DNA of 8,946 nt, taken from positions 1 through 8,946 of the forward strand of contig JAUVKJ010000052.1 of NCBI GenBank assembly GCA_030592145.1, in the 5' to 3' direction. The translations under genes and the position numbers were made by a program. Under the pieces are notes generated by a model. The model saw only the letters and a list, made by a program, of their open reading frames with translations. It searched no databases and had not been told where the DNA came from. Below are positions 1 to 6,277 of the stretch, piece after piece. The stretch is from Bacteroides sp. (lineage in GTDB: Bacteria; Bacteroidota; Bacteroidia; Bacteroidales; SM23-62). Within the stretch, counting starts at the first letter, position 1. Each line of letters opens with the position of its first letter.

Positions 1-1090
1 AAGAGGACTTGGTTACATTGCCCTTCACCCAGAGAATGCTTCGCGGATGACTGGGATCATTGGAGATAATGGTGATCGTCTTGTTTTGTTTTCCAACCTT
101 TCCCCGGGAGTCAAAAACAACCTTCATGGTGGTACTCTCACCTGCCGCGATCACATCATCTGCAGGGTTTACAGCGGTACATCCACAGCTGGCCTTAACC
201 TTCCGGATGTAAAGATCGGATTTTCCGTTATTGCTAATGGTAAAGGTATACTCCACTTTTTCACCCTGCTTGACCTCCTCGAAATTAAAGATATTGTTGT
301 TAAAGGCGATCGCGGGGGGATTGGCTTTCTCCTCGGCGGTCAAACTGCTGAAATCCTCCTCGATGGTAGCACTCACGGTAAGGCGGTTGGAAGCATGATA
401 CTGTTCGTCCAGCAATATATCAACCCGGTCAATGGAAAATCCCCAGTCGTTTTTCAGTTTGGAATCATAGGTTCCTGCGATGACGCCCTTTTGTCCGGGC
501 TGAAGCGTTTCCGGATTGGCAACCAGCTTCAGGTGTGCGGGTATACGGTTAAAGCTGATCCGCACCGGCTGATCCGATACATTCACGATGTCAACCTGCT
601 GGCTTTTCTGCTTATCCTTTATCACCCTTGCGAAACTCAAATGATTGGTTTTCAGACGGATCTTGTTGCCCATATTATAACGGTATACATCTTCAAGGGT
701 CTTCGGCTTGGGCTCAACGTCTCCCTTAATGGTAAGTACCTTGTTGGGTGTGTTTGCATTGGATATAACCGAGATCGTTTTACTGAATGGACCGGGCCTG
801 TTCTTAGGATTGTAGGTGGCACTCACAAATCCTTTCTTCCCGGGAAGCACGGGTTCCCTGGACCAGTTTGGCGAGGTGCATCCGCAACTTGCATGTACCT
901 TCCTGATCATCAGGGGCAGGCTGCCTGTATTGGTGAACTGGAAGTTCACGGTAGCCGGGCCATTCGCCTCCTTGATCTTGCCAAAATCATGAACCTCAAA
1001 ATCGAAGGAAATGCTGGCATCCTTGGTCTGGGCATTTAGTGTGATCAGTGGTATTATTGCTGATAAAAAAAATACAAATGCTTTTTTCAT
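1..1090 (-). CDS. DUF1573 domain secreted protein (3' end beyond window)
   Basis: Reading the minus strand from an ATG at 1088-1090 gives 363 open codons to the window edge with no stop, so the C-terminus is cut off. Residues 1-20 form a signal peptide (MKK start, hydrophobic stretch, LNAQ cleavage region). The rest looks like three Ig-like beta-sandwich units. The first and third carry the DUF1573 signature KVxASCGCT, with cysteine pairs at about residues 69/71 and 302/304. The middle unit (about 150-230) lacks cysteines. DUF1573 proteins are very common in Bacteroidota and are exported. Their function is not established; the CGC pair may bind metal or form a disulfide, which is inference. 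The visible end (VKGNV) resembles the last strand of the domain, so probably little is missing. The gene diverges from the TolB-like gene across 145 bp. Family call is firm; role is unknown. Confidence 0.88.
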   Translation of the reverse strand, partial: MKKAFVFFLSAIIPLITLNAQTKDASISFDFEVHDFGKIKEANGPATVNFQFTNTGSLPLMIRKVHASCGCTSPNWSREPVLPGKKGFVSATYNPKNRPGPFSKTISVISNANTPNKVLTIKGDVEPKPKTLEDVYRYNMGNKIRLKTNHLSFARVIKDKQKSQQVDIVNVSDQPVRISFNRIPAHLKLVANPETLQPGQKGVIAGTYDSKLKNDWGFSIDRVDILLDEQYHASNRLTVSATIEEDFSSLTAEEKANPPAIAFNNNIFNFEEVKQGEKVEYTFTISNNGKSDLYIRKVKASCGCTAVNPADDVIAAGESTTMKVVFDSRGKVGKQNKTITIISNDPSHPRSILWVKGNVTKSS

Positions 1091-1109
1091 TTTATTACGC
1101 TAATTGGTA

Positions 1110-1117
1110 CAAAAGTA
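1110..1117 (-). promoter_or_regulatory. Candidate -7 promoter element (TACTTTTG) for the DUF1573 gene
   Basis: The minus strand reads TACTTTTG, matching the Bacteroidetes -7 consensus TAnnTTTG. It lies 19 bp upstream of the DUF1573 ATG, implying a leader of roughly 13 nt. I found no convincing -33 TTTG at the usual spacing, so this rests on the -7 match and its position only. Confidence 0.45.
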
Positions 1118-1195
1118 ATAATTATCTGTTTATATTATATGTACGACACGATTTCAATTACAAGGGTTGCGTATACTATTTGATTAAAATATATT

Positions 1196-1203
1196 TAACT
1201 TTG
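1196..1203 (+). promoter_or_regulatory. Candidate -7 promoter element (TAACTTTG) for the TolB-like/M20 operon
   Basis: TAACTTTG matches TAnnTTTG and ends 32 bp before the ATG at 1236, implying a leader of about 26 nt. A TTTG lies upstream at 1179-1182, but the 13-bp gap to the -7 element is shorter than the usual 17-20 bp, so the -33 assignment is doubtful. No Shine-Dalgarno is evident before the ATG, which is normal for Bacteroidota. Confidence 0.45.
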
Positions 1204-1235
1204 CCATGCTCCGGTGATGAAAGAGCCCACTGCTC

Positions 1236-4200
1236 ATGAACCGATTCCTGAAAAAATACAGTGCATTTCTGATCCTTTGCCTGTTGTTCTCAACGCAATT
1301 ACCGGGCCAGTTCCATTATGGTACCCAGATGACCTTCGGGAAGAACCGGGTGCAATACAACAATTTCTACTGGTACTTTTACCGCTACGACAAATTCGAC
1401 ACCTACTTTAACCAGCAGGGAAAATCCCTGGCGAATTATACGGCAGACTTTCTTTCAGAGGAGATCACCAGGGCCGAGGATTTTTTTGATTATACCTTCG
1501 AGAAGCGGCTGATCTTCATCGTATACAATAAGCTGTCTGACTTCAGGCAGAGTAATATAGGTCTGGTTTCCGGGAAAGAGGAATTCAATACGGGGGGAAT
1601 CACAAAGGTCCTCCGCAACAAGGTATTTGTTTATTTCGACGGCAACCACAAGAAATTCGAACAGCAGATCTCTGCAGCCATTGCCGAGGTGATCATTAAT
1701 GAGATGCTCTACGGGAATGATTTCAAGGAAAACTTTACCAACTCGACCCTTATCAACCTGCCGGACTGGTATATGAAAGGGCTTTTTTCGTTTATGTCAC
1801 GGGACTGGGACTTTGAAGTTGAGAATTTCGTGAGAGACGGGGTGCTCAGCGGTGAATACGAAAGGTTTAACTGGCTTACCGGTGATGATGCCGTGTACGC
1901 CGGACATTCCTTCTGGAAGTACATCGCAGAAACTTACGGGGCGTCGGTAATTCCCAATATCCTGTACCTTACCCGCATAAATAAAAATTCCAACAGTGGT
2001 TTCCTTTATGTACTCGGCTTCTCGATCAAGGACCTGTCTGCTGACTGGATGGCCTACTACCTTGAACAATACGATGAAAACCTGGTGGAGCGTGAATTGC
2101 CGGCTACAGGAAAACTTGTTCGGAAGCCCCATAAGAAAAGGGTCTACAACCAGGTGAAGATCAGCCCGGACGGAAGCAAAATTGCCTTTGCCACCAATGA
2201 ACTGGGACAATATAAGGTCTTTTTACATGATACCCGGACCGGAAAAACCAGGAAGCTACTCCGGCGCGAACACCGTCTTGACCAGATCCCGGACTATACC
2301 TACCCCATCCTGGCCTGGCATCCGACAGGACGGATACTGTCTTTTATTACCGAGGAAGAAGGCGGACTGAGCCTGTATTACTACATGCTCGAAACAAAGG
2401 AGCTGACCGAAAGGAATATTATCTTCTTTGAAAAAATCCTTGATTTTGATTATTCCGACGATGGGTTCAGGATCGTGATATCAGGGATCAACCGCGGACA
2501 AACAGACATCTATGTTCATACCATGGCGGCAGGAACAAATGAGCGTCTGACCAATGATATATACGATGATTTCAATCCGCGGTTCATCAACAATTCAAAG
2601 CAGATCATATTCTCTTCAAACAGGCCCCTGGATACGACAAACTACCTTGTAGACGGAAAGCCCCTGAACAGCCGTTACCTGTCGCAGAACCTGTATGTCA
2701 TTGACTATGCCAGCCGGAAAAAAGAGATCCGGAAAATCTCCGAGCATCATTTCGTCAATGATATGGAGCCCTTTGGCATAGGGCCGAATAAATTCACCTA
2801 TCTGAGCGACCGGAATGGGCTGGTCAACCGTTTCGTCGCGGATTTCGACAGCACTATCAGTTTTATTGACACGATTACACATTACCGCTATACCACCCAT
2901 TCCTATCCCGTATCAAATTACTCCCGGAACATTCTCGAACATGATTATAACCCCCAAACCGGGCAGCACGCAGAGATCATCCTGCACGATGACCGCTACT
3001 ACATGTACCAGGATGAACTGGATCCGGGTCCGAATTCCTTTGGAGGGGAATTTGTCAATACGAATTTCAGGGAATCCTATACCAGGAACCTCCGGAAAAT
3101 TGACAGCCTGAAAAGAGTTAAAAAGGAAGTGATCTCCATCCAGGAAATCGAAGACAACCAGATCATCACAGGTTCGCAGGATACCATCGACCTTGACAGG
3201 CAGGTGATCGATATTAATAATTATGTCTTTGAACAGGAAAAGCTGAATTATTACAATGAACGGTTTGCAGGGGATAATCTGAACCTCGTCCTCGACACAA
3301 TCACCTTTGTGCGGCCCACTCCCAGGATCTACGAAACAGCGTTCTATACCAATTATGTGGCCAACCAGATCGATTTCAGTTTCCTGAATGCCTCCTACCA
3401 GACCTTCACCGGGGGAGCTGTTTACTACAACCCGGGATTCAACCTCTTGTTCAAACTGGGGACCAATGACCTTTTCGAGGATTATAAACTAACCGGAGCT
3501 GTGAGGCTTTCGGCAGACTTTGACAGCAACGAATACCTTCTGAGCTTTGAGAACCTTAAAAGGCGCCTGAACAAGCAACTGATCTTTCACCGGCAGATTT
3601 TCAAGAGTGCATCTTATGATGAATCCGGCCGGATCTTTTATTTCAAATCCTTTTCCCATAATCTCATGTTCAAGCTCCGCTGGCCATTCAACCAGGTATC
3701 AGCATTCGAAGGAACCCTCCATGGACGGCAAGACAACTATGTTATCCTTGCTACCGACCTGAAAAACCTGAACAGGCCAAATTTCACGAACTACTGGGCA
3801 GGTGTGAACCTGGCATATATATTTGATAATACCCGTTACCTGGGACAAAACCTGCATCACGGAACCCGGATGAAAGTCTTCGTGGAAGCCCATCAGCAAT
3901 TCAACCATGATAAATGGGATTTGTACTCCGTCGGACTTGATGCAAGGCATTACGTGAAAATTCACAGGACCCTGATATGGGCCAACCGGTTTGCAACGGG
4001 TGCATCCTTTGGCGGGAGCCGCCTGATCTACTACCTGGGTAGCGTCGACAACTGGATCAATTTCTCATCCAGGGTCCAGCAATTCGACCAGAGCATCCCG
4101 ATCGATTACTCAAAGAACTATGTATACCAGACCCTGGCTACCAATATGAGGGGATTTACGCAGAACATCCGCAACGGTGACCGGTTTGCCGTTGCCAATA

Positions 4201-4547
4201 CGGAATTGCGCTGGCCGGTTATACGGTACTTCGCCAACCATCCCATCAGTAATAATTTCCTGAATAATTTCATGGTGGTTGGTTTCGCTGACATTGGAAC
4301 GGCATGGAACGGGCTGCACCCCTGGTCAGGCGAGAATGCCTACGATAACGAGGTCATTCCCATACCCCCTGCCCCGCCCCTGACCATTACCATCGAATCC
4401 AACCGGGAACCCATTGTGGCCGGATATGGATTCGGGGTGCGGTCCATGCTGCTGGGTTACTGGATTCGCCTGGACTGGGCCTGGGGCATAGAAAACAATA
4501 TCATCCTGCCAAGGATCTTCTATTTTTCAATGAACCTTGACTTCTAA
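1236..4547 (+). CDS. TolB-like beta-propeller / outer-membrane barrel protein with degenerate peptidase-like N-terminus
   Basis: A 1103-residue exported protein. Residues 1-24 are a signal peptide (basic start, hydrophobic core, cut near LPGQ). Residues 25-280 resemble a gluzincin (peptidase MA-like) fold, but the zinc site is gone. The segment aligned with HExxH reads AEVII (150-154), and the W-x-x-E-G motif reads WYMKG (178-182), with Lys for the metal-binding Glu. Residues 300-600 contain PD40/WD40-like blades such as ISPDGSKIAFAT (309-320) and IIFSSNRP (457-464), as in TolB. A charged linker (about 610-690) leads to a C-terminal region (700-1103) of amphipathic strands ending in MNLDF. 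A terminal Phe is typical of outer-membrane barrels, and the region resembles BamA/TamA-type barrels. It probably sits in the outer membrane with the propeller in the periplasm (inference). Similar Bacteroidota proteins are often labelled TolB-like. True TolB has no barrel, so tolB is not used. Confidence 0.8.
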   Translation: MNRFLKKYSAFLILCLLFSTQLPGQFHYGTQMTFGKNRVQYNNFYWYFYRYDKFDTYFNQQGKSLANYTADFLSEEITRAEDFFDYTFEKRLIFIVYNKLSDFRQSNIGLVSGKEEFNTGGITKVLRNKVFVYFDGNHKKFEQQISAAIAEVIINEMLYGNDFKENFTNSTLINLPDWYMKGLFSFMSRDWDFEVENFVRDGVLSGEYERFNWLTGDDAVYAGHSFWKYIAETYGASVIPNILYLTRINKNSNSGFLYVLGFSIKDLSADWMAYYLEQYDENLVERELPATGKLVRKPHKKRVYNQVKISPDGSKIAFATNELGQYKVFLHDTRTGKTRKLLRREHRLDQIPDYTYPILAWHPTGRILSFITEEEGGLSLYYYMLETKELTERNIIFFEKILDFDYSDDGFRIVISGINRGQTDIYVHTMAAGTNERLTNDIYDDFNPRFINNSKQIIFSSNRPLDTTNYLVDGKPLNSRYLSQNLYVIDYASRKKEIRKISEHHFVNDMEPFGIGPNKFTYLSDRNGLVNRFVADFDSTISFIDTITHYRYTTHSYPVSNYSRNILEHDYNPQTGQHAEIILHDDRYYMYQDELDPGPNSFGGEFVNTNFRESYTRNLRKIDSLKRVKKEVISIQEIEDNQIITGSQDTIDLDRQVIDINNYVFEQEKLNYYNERFAGDNLNLVLDTITFVRPTPRIYETAFYTNYVANQIDFSFLNASYQTFTGGAVYYNPGFNLLFKLGTNDLFEDYKLTGAVRLSADFDSNEYLLSFENLKRRLNKQLIFHRQIFKSASYDESGRIFYFKSFSHNLMFKLRWPFNQVSAFEGTLHGRQDNYVILATDLKNLNRPNFTNYWAGVNLAYIFDNTRYLGQNLHHGTRMKVFVEAHQQFNHDKWDLYSVGLDARHYVKIHRTLIWANRFATGASFGGSRLIYYLGSVDNWINFSSRVQQFDQSIPIDYSKNYVYQTLATNMRGFTQNIRNGDRFAVANTELRWPVIRYFANHPISNNFLNNFMVVGFADIGTAWNGLHPWSGENAYDNEVIPIPPAPPLTITIESNREPIVAGYGFGVRSMLLGYWIRLDWAWGIENNIILPRIFYFSMNLDF

Positions 4548-4551
4548 GCAC

Positions 4552-5760
4552 ATGCCTGAAAGCACAGAAATCCACATGAACCTGATTCAGACCATCAAAG
4601 AACTATCCGAAGAGCTTTACCCGGAAATCCTCGAGATCCGTCGGCATCTGCATAAGCATCCCGAACTCTCTTTCCAGGAACATGAAACCGCCGCATTTAT
4701 TGTCCGCTCCCTGGAAAAGGAAGGGATTCCATGCCGGCAGGAAATTGCAGGGACCGGTATCCTGGCAGAGGTCGCAGGCAGGTCTGAAGGCAAGATCATA
4801 GCACTCCGGGCAGATATGGATGCCCTGCCCATCCGGGAAGAAAACGATGTGGAATATAAATCGCAAAACGAAGGCCTGATGCATGCATGCGGACACGATG
4901 TGCATGCTGCCTCCCTGATAGGGACAGCCAGGATCCTTAAAAAACTCAGCAACAGTTTCCGGGGAAAGGTAAAACTCGTCTTCCAGCCTGGTGAGGAAAA
5001 AGCCCCCGGAGGGGCCCGCCTCATGCTTGAAGACAATCTGTTCGGTGACGAGGAACCCGAACTGATGATCGCCCAGCATGTATATCCTCCAATGTTCACG
5101 GGACAGGCAGGTTTCCGGGAAGGAAAATACATGGCCTCCTGCGACGAAATCTACATTACCGTGAGGGGAACCGGCGGACATGCAGCCATGCCCCATCAGA
5201 CCACCGATTCCGTGCTGATCGCCTCACACATCCTGTTGGCCCTTCAGCAGATCGTGAGCAGGCAAGCAGAGGCTTCCACACCAACCGTGCTTTCCTTCGG
5301 CAGGATGATTGCCGACGGCGCTGTTAACGTCATACCTTCAGAAGTAAGAATGGAAGGGACCTTCAGGACCATGGATGAAGATTGGCGGAAGGATGCGCAC
5401 AAACGGATGATGAATATGGCCCATTCCATTGCCGAAAGTATGGGAGCCGTCTGCGAATTTGACATCGTGGAAGGTTATCCGGCCCTGTATAACGATCCTG
5501 AAATAACCCGGAAATCCATGGAATACGCAGCCTCCTATCTGGGAAAGGAGGCCATTGAAGAGATTGACATCCGAATGACCGCAGAGGATTTTGCCTTTTT
5601 CGCAAGGAAATATCCCTCTGTCCTTTACCGCCTGGGTGTTCGGAGCCGGGACAAACAGCTTCCCCTGGAACTGCATACCCCAACCTTCAATATTGATGAA
5701 GAGGCTCTGAAGACAGGTATGGGAACCATGGCATGGCTGGCCCTGTCGCATCTAATCTAA
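4552..5760 (+). CDS. M20 family metallo-amidohydrolase (hippurate hydrolase / N-acyl-amino acid deacylase type)
   Basis: This is a cytosolic metal-dependent hydrolase of the M20D/amidohydrolase type, expected to remove the acyl group from N-acylated amino acids; the substrate cannot be read from sequence. With the 4552 start it has 402 residues, close to the usual 380-400. Visible motifs are HPELSFQEHET near the N-terminus, ALRADMDALP (about 84-93), MHACGHDVH with metal ligands Cys113 and His115, PGEE with the catalytic Glu148/149, His176 in AQHVYPP, GGHAAMPH in the dimerisation lid (His210), TAEDFAFF near 343-350 and the last ligand His375 in HTPTF. All key residues are present. The ATG at 4552 is 4 bp after the upstream stop, implying cotranscription. 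A TTG at 4537 would overlap that gene, while the ATG at 4576 (MNLIQ) matches how HipO-like proteins begin and is a real alternative (394 residues). No signal peptide is seen. Confidence 0.92.
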   Translation: MPESTEIHMNLIQTIKELSEELYPEILEIRRHLHKHPELSFQEHETAAFIVRSLEKEGIPCRQEIAGTGILAEVAGRSEGKIIALRADMDALPIREENDVEYKSQNEGLMHACGHDVHAASLIGTARILKKLSNSFRGKVKLVFQPGEEKAPGGARLMLEDNLFGDEEPELMIAQHVYPPMFTGQAGFREGKYMASCDEIYITVRGTGGHAAMPHQTTDSVLIASHILLALQQIVSRQAEASTPTVLSFGRMIADGAVNVIPSEVRMEGTFRTMDEDWRKDAHKRMMNMAHSIAESMGAVCEFDIVEGYPALYNDPEITRKSMEYAASYLGKEAIEEIDIRMTAEDFAFFARKYPSVLYRLGVRSRDKQLPLELHTPTFNIDEEALKTGMGTMAWLALSHLI

Positions 5761-5808
5761 AATCAATTAAAATTATATAAATAAGTCCATATTTAATAGA
5801 ATAAAATA

Positions 5809-5816
5809 TAAATTTG
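5809..5816 (+). promoter_or_regulatory. Candidate -7 promoter element (TAAATTTG) for the ferredoxin gene
   Basis: TAAATTTG is an exact TAnnTTTG match in very AT-rich DNA. It lies 37 bp upstream of the ferredoxin ATG, implying a leader of about 31 nt. No TTTG or TTG lies at -33 spacing. The gap after the M20 stop and this element suggest the ferredoxin is transcribed separately. No clear intrinsic terminator separates it from the M20 gene, so readthrough is possible. Confidence 0.5.
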
Positions 5817-5853
5817 CACTCAATTTTGTTTTACCCATTAACTTAATTTTAAA

Positions 5854-6021
5854 ATGGCATACATAATAAATGATGAATGTACTGCATGCGGCGCATGTAT
5901 AGATGAATGTCCGGAAGAAGCTATTGCTGAAGGTGATATCTACGTTATTGATGCTGAAAAATGCACCGATTGCGCCTCCTGTGTTGATGTTTGCCCGGTT
6001 GAAGCTATTCATCCCGAATAA
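5854..6021 (+). CDS. Small 2x[4Fe-4S] bacterial-type ferredoxin
   Basis: A 55-residue protein with two complete CxxCxxCxxxCP cluster motifs: C9, C12, C15, C19-Pro20 and C37, C40, C43, C47-Pro48. This is the clostridial-type dicluster ferredoxin layout at its usual size (about 55 residues), with few basic and many acidic residues. Such proteins are soluble, low-potential one-electron carriers for enzymes such as pyruvate:ferredoxin oxidoreductase or hydrogenase. The partner is not encoded here, so that is family knowledge. Presence of the protein fits an anaerobic or facultatively anaerobic lifestyle (inference). The ATG follows an A-rich stretch (TTTTAAAATG) without a Shine-Dalgarno. The gene stands alone, with a promoter-like element upstream and a strong terminator 30 bp after the stop. 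It is short enough to be missed by length-limited gene finding. Confidence 0.95.
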   Translation: MAYIINDECTACGACIDECPEEAIAEGDIYVIDAEKCTDCASCVDVCPVEAIHPE

Positions 6022-6051
6022 GCGGCATACTGCAAATAAAACAAAGATTAG

Positions 6052-6090
6052 AAGCCGTCTCATGGCAACATTTGAGACGGCTTTCTTTTT
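6052..6090 (+). terminator. Rho-independent terminator after the ferredoxin gene
   Basis: A perfect 11-bp stem, AAGCCGTCTCA (6052-6062) with TGAGACGGCTT (6073-6083), closes a 10-nt loop and is followed by TCTTTTTG. The GC-rich stem and T-run start 30 bp after the ferredoxin stop. On the minus strand the stem is followed by a looser T-rich stretch, so it might also stop transcripts arriving from gldB, but less well. Confidence 0.85.
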
Positions 6091-6143
6091 GTCTTGAAAA
6101 GGATATTAAATATGCAGCAGTGTTTTAATATCCTTTTCAAGAC
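6091..6143. repeat. Perfect 20-bp inverted repeat with 13-nt loop
   Basis: The arms GTCTTGAAAAGGATATTAAA (6091-6110) and its exact reverse complement (6124-6143) flank TATGCAGCAGTGT. The left arm begins directly after the T-run of the preceding terminator. The stem is AT-rich, and neither strand has a T-run after the right arm, so it is not a textbook terminator. I see no target-site duplication. It may be an RNA-stabilising hairpin, part of a bidirectional termination zone, or a small palindromic repeat unit. Confidence 0.85.
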
Positions 6144-6168
6144 AGAACGCCGCTTCACAATTGCTTTT

Positions 6169-6260
6169 AAGGGGTGCTGGTATTGATTAAAAAAGGCACC
6201 TCTCAAAATTTGTTATCCGGAAATTTTGCAGTGCTGTTTTAATCAATACCAGCACCCCTT
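6169..6260. repeat. Perfect 24-bp inverted repeat enclosing a smaller hairpin
   Basis: The outer arms at 6169-6192 (beginning AAGGGGTGCTGG) and 6237-6260 (ending CCAGCACCCCTT) are exact reverse complements over 24 bp and enclose 44 nt. Inside, CAAAATTT (6204-6211) and AAATTTTG (6221-6228) pair around GTTATCCGG. GCAC (6196-6199) can also pair with GTGC (6231-6234). Read on the plus strand, the right arm runs into TTTTT then GAG, like a terminator. On the minus strand, the direction needed for gldB, no T-run follows. The right arm ends 17 bp from the gldB stop. Confidence 0.85.
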
Positions 6261-6277
6261 TTTGAGACATCAGTTTT

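Noticed and set aside
47..1039. A 330-codon plus-strand open frame
   Set aside because: It is the antisense shadow of the DUF1573 gene. The minus strand has a signal peptide and two DUF1573 CGC motifs, while the plus frame shows no recognisable domain.
1048..1239. A 63-codon plus-strand open frame across the divergent promoter region
   Set aside because: Its composition reflects AT-rich intergenic DNA, it starts antisense to the DUF1573 signal peptide and overlaps the TolB-like start, and it has no family features.
1236..4547. Naming the large gene tolB or bamA
   Set aside because: Its propeller resembles TolB and its end resembles a BamA/TamA barrel, but the architecture differs from both, and no POTRA repeats or Tol-Pal genes are visible.
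4603..5196. Long minus-strand open frames (197 and 171 codons) opposite the M20 gene
   Set aside because: The M20 frame contains every catalytic and metal-binding motif. The antisense frames overlap each other and have no coherent domain.
6169..6260. An invertible promoter (inverton) between the 24-bp inverted repeats
   Set aside because: The enclosed segment is only 44 bp, contains no TAnnTTTG element on either strand, and no recombinase gene is nearby. A hairpin role fits better.
6052..6260. A CRISPR array or integron attC site
   Set aside because: The arms of the three palindromes are unrelated to one another, there are no regular direct repeats with spacers, and no cas or integrase gene is in view.
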